Below, one piece after another: positions 4,770 through 5,332 of a DNA stretch of 5,332 bases. The position numbers were made by a program, and so were the translations under genes. The stretch spans positions 3,730 through 9,061 of the forward strand of contig DASC01000214.1 of the NCBI GenBank assembly GCA_002503595.1. The letters run 5' to 3'. Below the pieces are notes generated by a model. That model was given only the letters and a program-made list of their open reading frames with translations, had not been told where the DNA came from and searched no databases. Source of the DNA: Candidatus Methanogaster sp. UBA203 (GTDB taxonomy: Archaea; Halobacteriota; Methanosarcinia; Methanosarcinales; Methanogasteraceae). Within the stretch, counting starts at the first letter, position 1. The number at the start of each line of letters is the position of its first letter.

Positions 4770-5332
4770 ATGGCAGAAGTAACACTTACACCGAAAGGCG
4801 AGATTGGTATCATGGTTGAGGCAGAGGTGATCACACCTGACACCTTTGCCGGAAAGAGCGCAAGTGAGATTGGAGACCTGCTCGTGTGGCAGGGTCCGAA
4901 AGAACTTCCCTTGTCCGATTTCTTCAATGTTAAGGACGATGGGGGCAAAACACCTGAGGAGACCTCGATTGTCATTGGCGGAGACGTATCAAGGGTCAAA
5001 CGGATCGGAAACGGCATGACCGCAGGCAAGATCACGATAAATGGCTCGGCAGGCATGCACGTCGGTTCCGAGATGAGCGGCGGGGAAATCACTGTCAAAG
5101 GTGATGCCAACTCGTGGGCAGGAATGGAGATGAAAGGCGGACTCCTGCACATAACCGGCAATGCAAAGGACCATGCGGGCTGCGCCTACCGCGGAAGCTG
5201 GCACGGAATGACCGGTGGCAGGCTCGTTATCGATGGCGATGCTGATAGCCAGGTTGGCGGCGGCATGAGTGGCGGCGAGATCGAGGTTCTGGGAAGCGTC
5301 CAGAACTTCTGCGGAATCCGCCAGAACGGCGG
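4770..5332 (+). CDS. fwdC: Formylmethanofuran dehydrogenase subunit C (N-terminal 187 residues, cut by window edge)
   Basis: FwdC is the beta-helix subunit, related to the C-terminal domain of the glutamate synthase large subunit; in the known complex it helps bind methanofuran and holds FwdA and FwdB together. The first 70 residues form the family-specific N-terminal part (MAEVTLTPKGEI, later GDLLVWQGPKELPLSDFF). From about residue 71 there are repeated turns of the form GxxMxxGxIxIxG: near 80-92, 99-111, 118-130, 145-156 and 163-175. These are the Gly-rich coils of a right-handed beta helix. The frame is open to the right edge with no stop; the family is usually about 260-270 residues, so the last quarter to third is missing. 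It follows fwdA by 5 bases in the same operon. In Methanosarcina barkeri fmdC is followed by fmdD and fmdB; here those two lie on the other side of the operon, so what follows fwdC is an open question. Confidence 0.95.
   Translation, partial: MAEVTLTPKGEIGIMVEAEVITPDTFAGKSASEIGDLLVWQGPKELPLSDFFNVKDDGGKTPEETSIVIGGDVSRVKRIGNGMTAGKITINGSAGMHVGSEMSGGEITVKGDANSWAGMEMKGGLLHITGNAKDHAGCAYRGSWHGMTGGRLVIDGDADSQVGGGMSGGEIEVLGSVQNFCGIRQNG

Noticed and set aside
4736..5161. 141-codon minus-strand frame inside fwdC
   Set aside because: The plus-strand reading gives an unmistakable FwdC beta-helix with a good ribosome site; the antisense frame is an artefact of codon bias.
1..5332. CRISPR arrays, insertion sequences, defence or toxin-antitoxin genes
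   Set aside because: No regularly spaced repeats, transposase or terminal inverted repeats are visible; coding density is taken up by the six metabolic genes.

Overview
The window holds the formylmethanofuran dehydrogenase (Fwd/Fmd) locus of an archaeon. This enzyme catalyses the CO2-fixing first step of hydrogenotrophic methanogenesis, and works in reverse as the last oxidation step in methylotrophic growth, anaerobic methane oxidation or Archaeoglobus-type metabolism. All six proteins are recognisable members of this enzyme. Strong Shine-Dalgarno sites, TATA-like elements and moderate GC content fit a euryarchaeon of the Methanomicrobia type. The subunit set E, F, A, C, D, B is the one known from the Methanosarcina barkeri fmdEFACDB operon. 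The exact lineage, and whether it makes or oxidises methane, cannot be decided from this stretch.

Layout: on the minus strand, fwdD (967 to 590) is followed after 17 bases by fwdB (572, running off the left edge). On the plus strand, fwdE (1369-1941), fwdF (1957-2979), fwdA (2983-4764) and fwdC (4770, running off the right edge) form a tight operon with gaps of 15, 3 and 5 bases. The two arms diverge from a 401-base intergenic region (968-1368). It holds probable promoters, three inverted-repeat elements close to the two start codons, and a GC-richer central block (about 1100-1270) with no convincing gene.

How the parts work together (family knowledge): FwdB with FwdD carries the Mo/W-bispyranopterin centre that reduces CO2 to formate. 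FwdA, a binuclear-metal amidohydrolase, condenses formate with methanofuran. FwdC is the beta-helix subunit that helps bind methanofuran and scaffolds the complex. FwdF, with eight [4Fe-4S] motifs, is the electron wire. FwdE is an associated zinc-ribbon protein of unsettled role. The metal-binding residues of FwdB and FwdA can be seen, and all eight FwdF motifs are complete, so the system looks functional.

Nothing here amounts to a new biological system. The points worth checking are the split, divergent arrangement (D-B away from E-F-A-C), the inverted repeats at the two gene starts, the unexplained central intergenic block, and small oddities in individual subunits.
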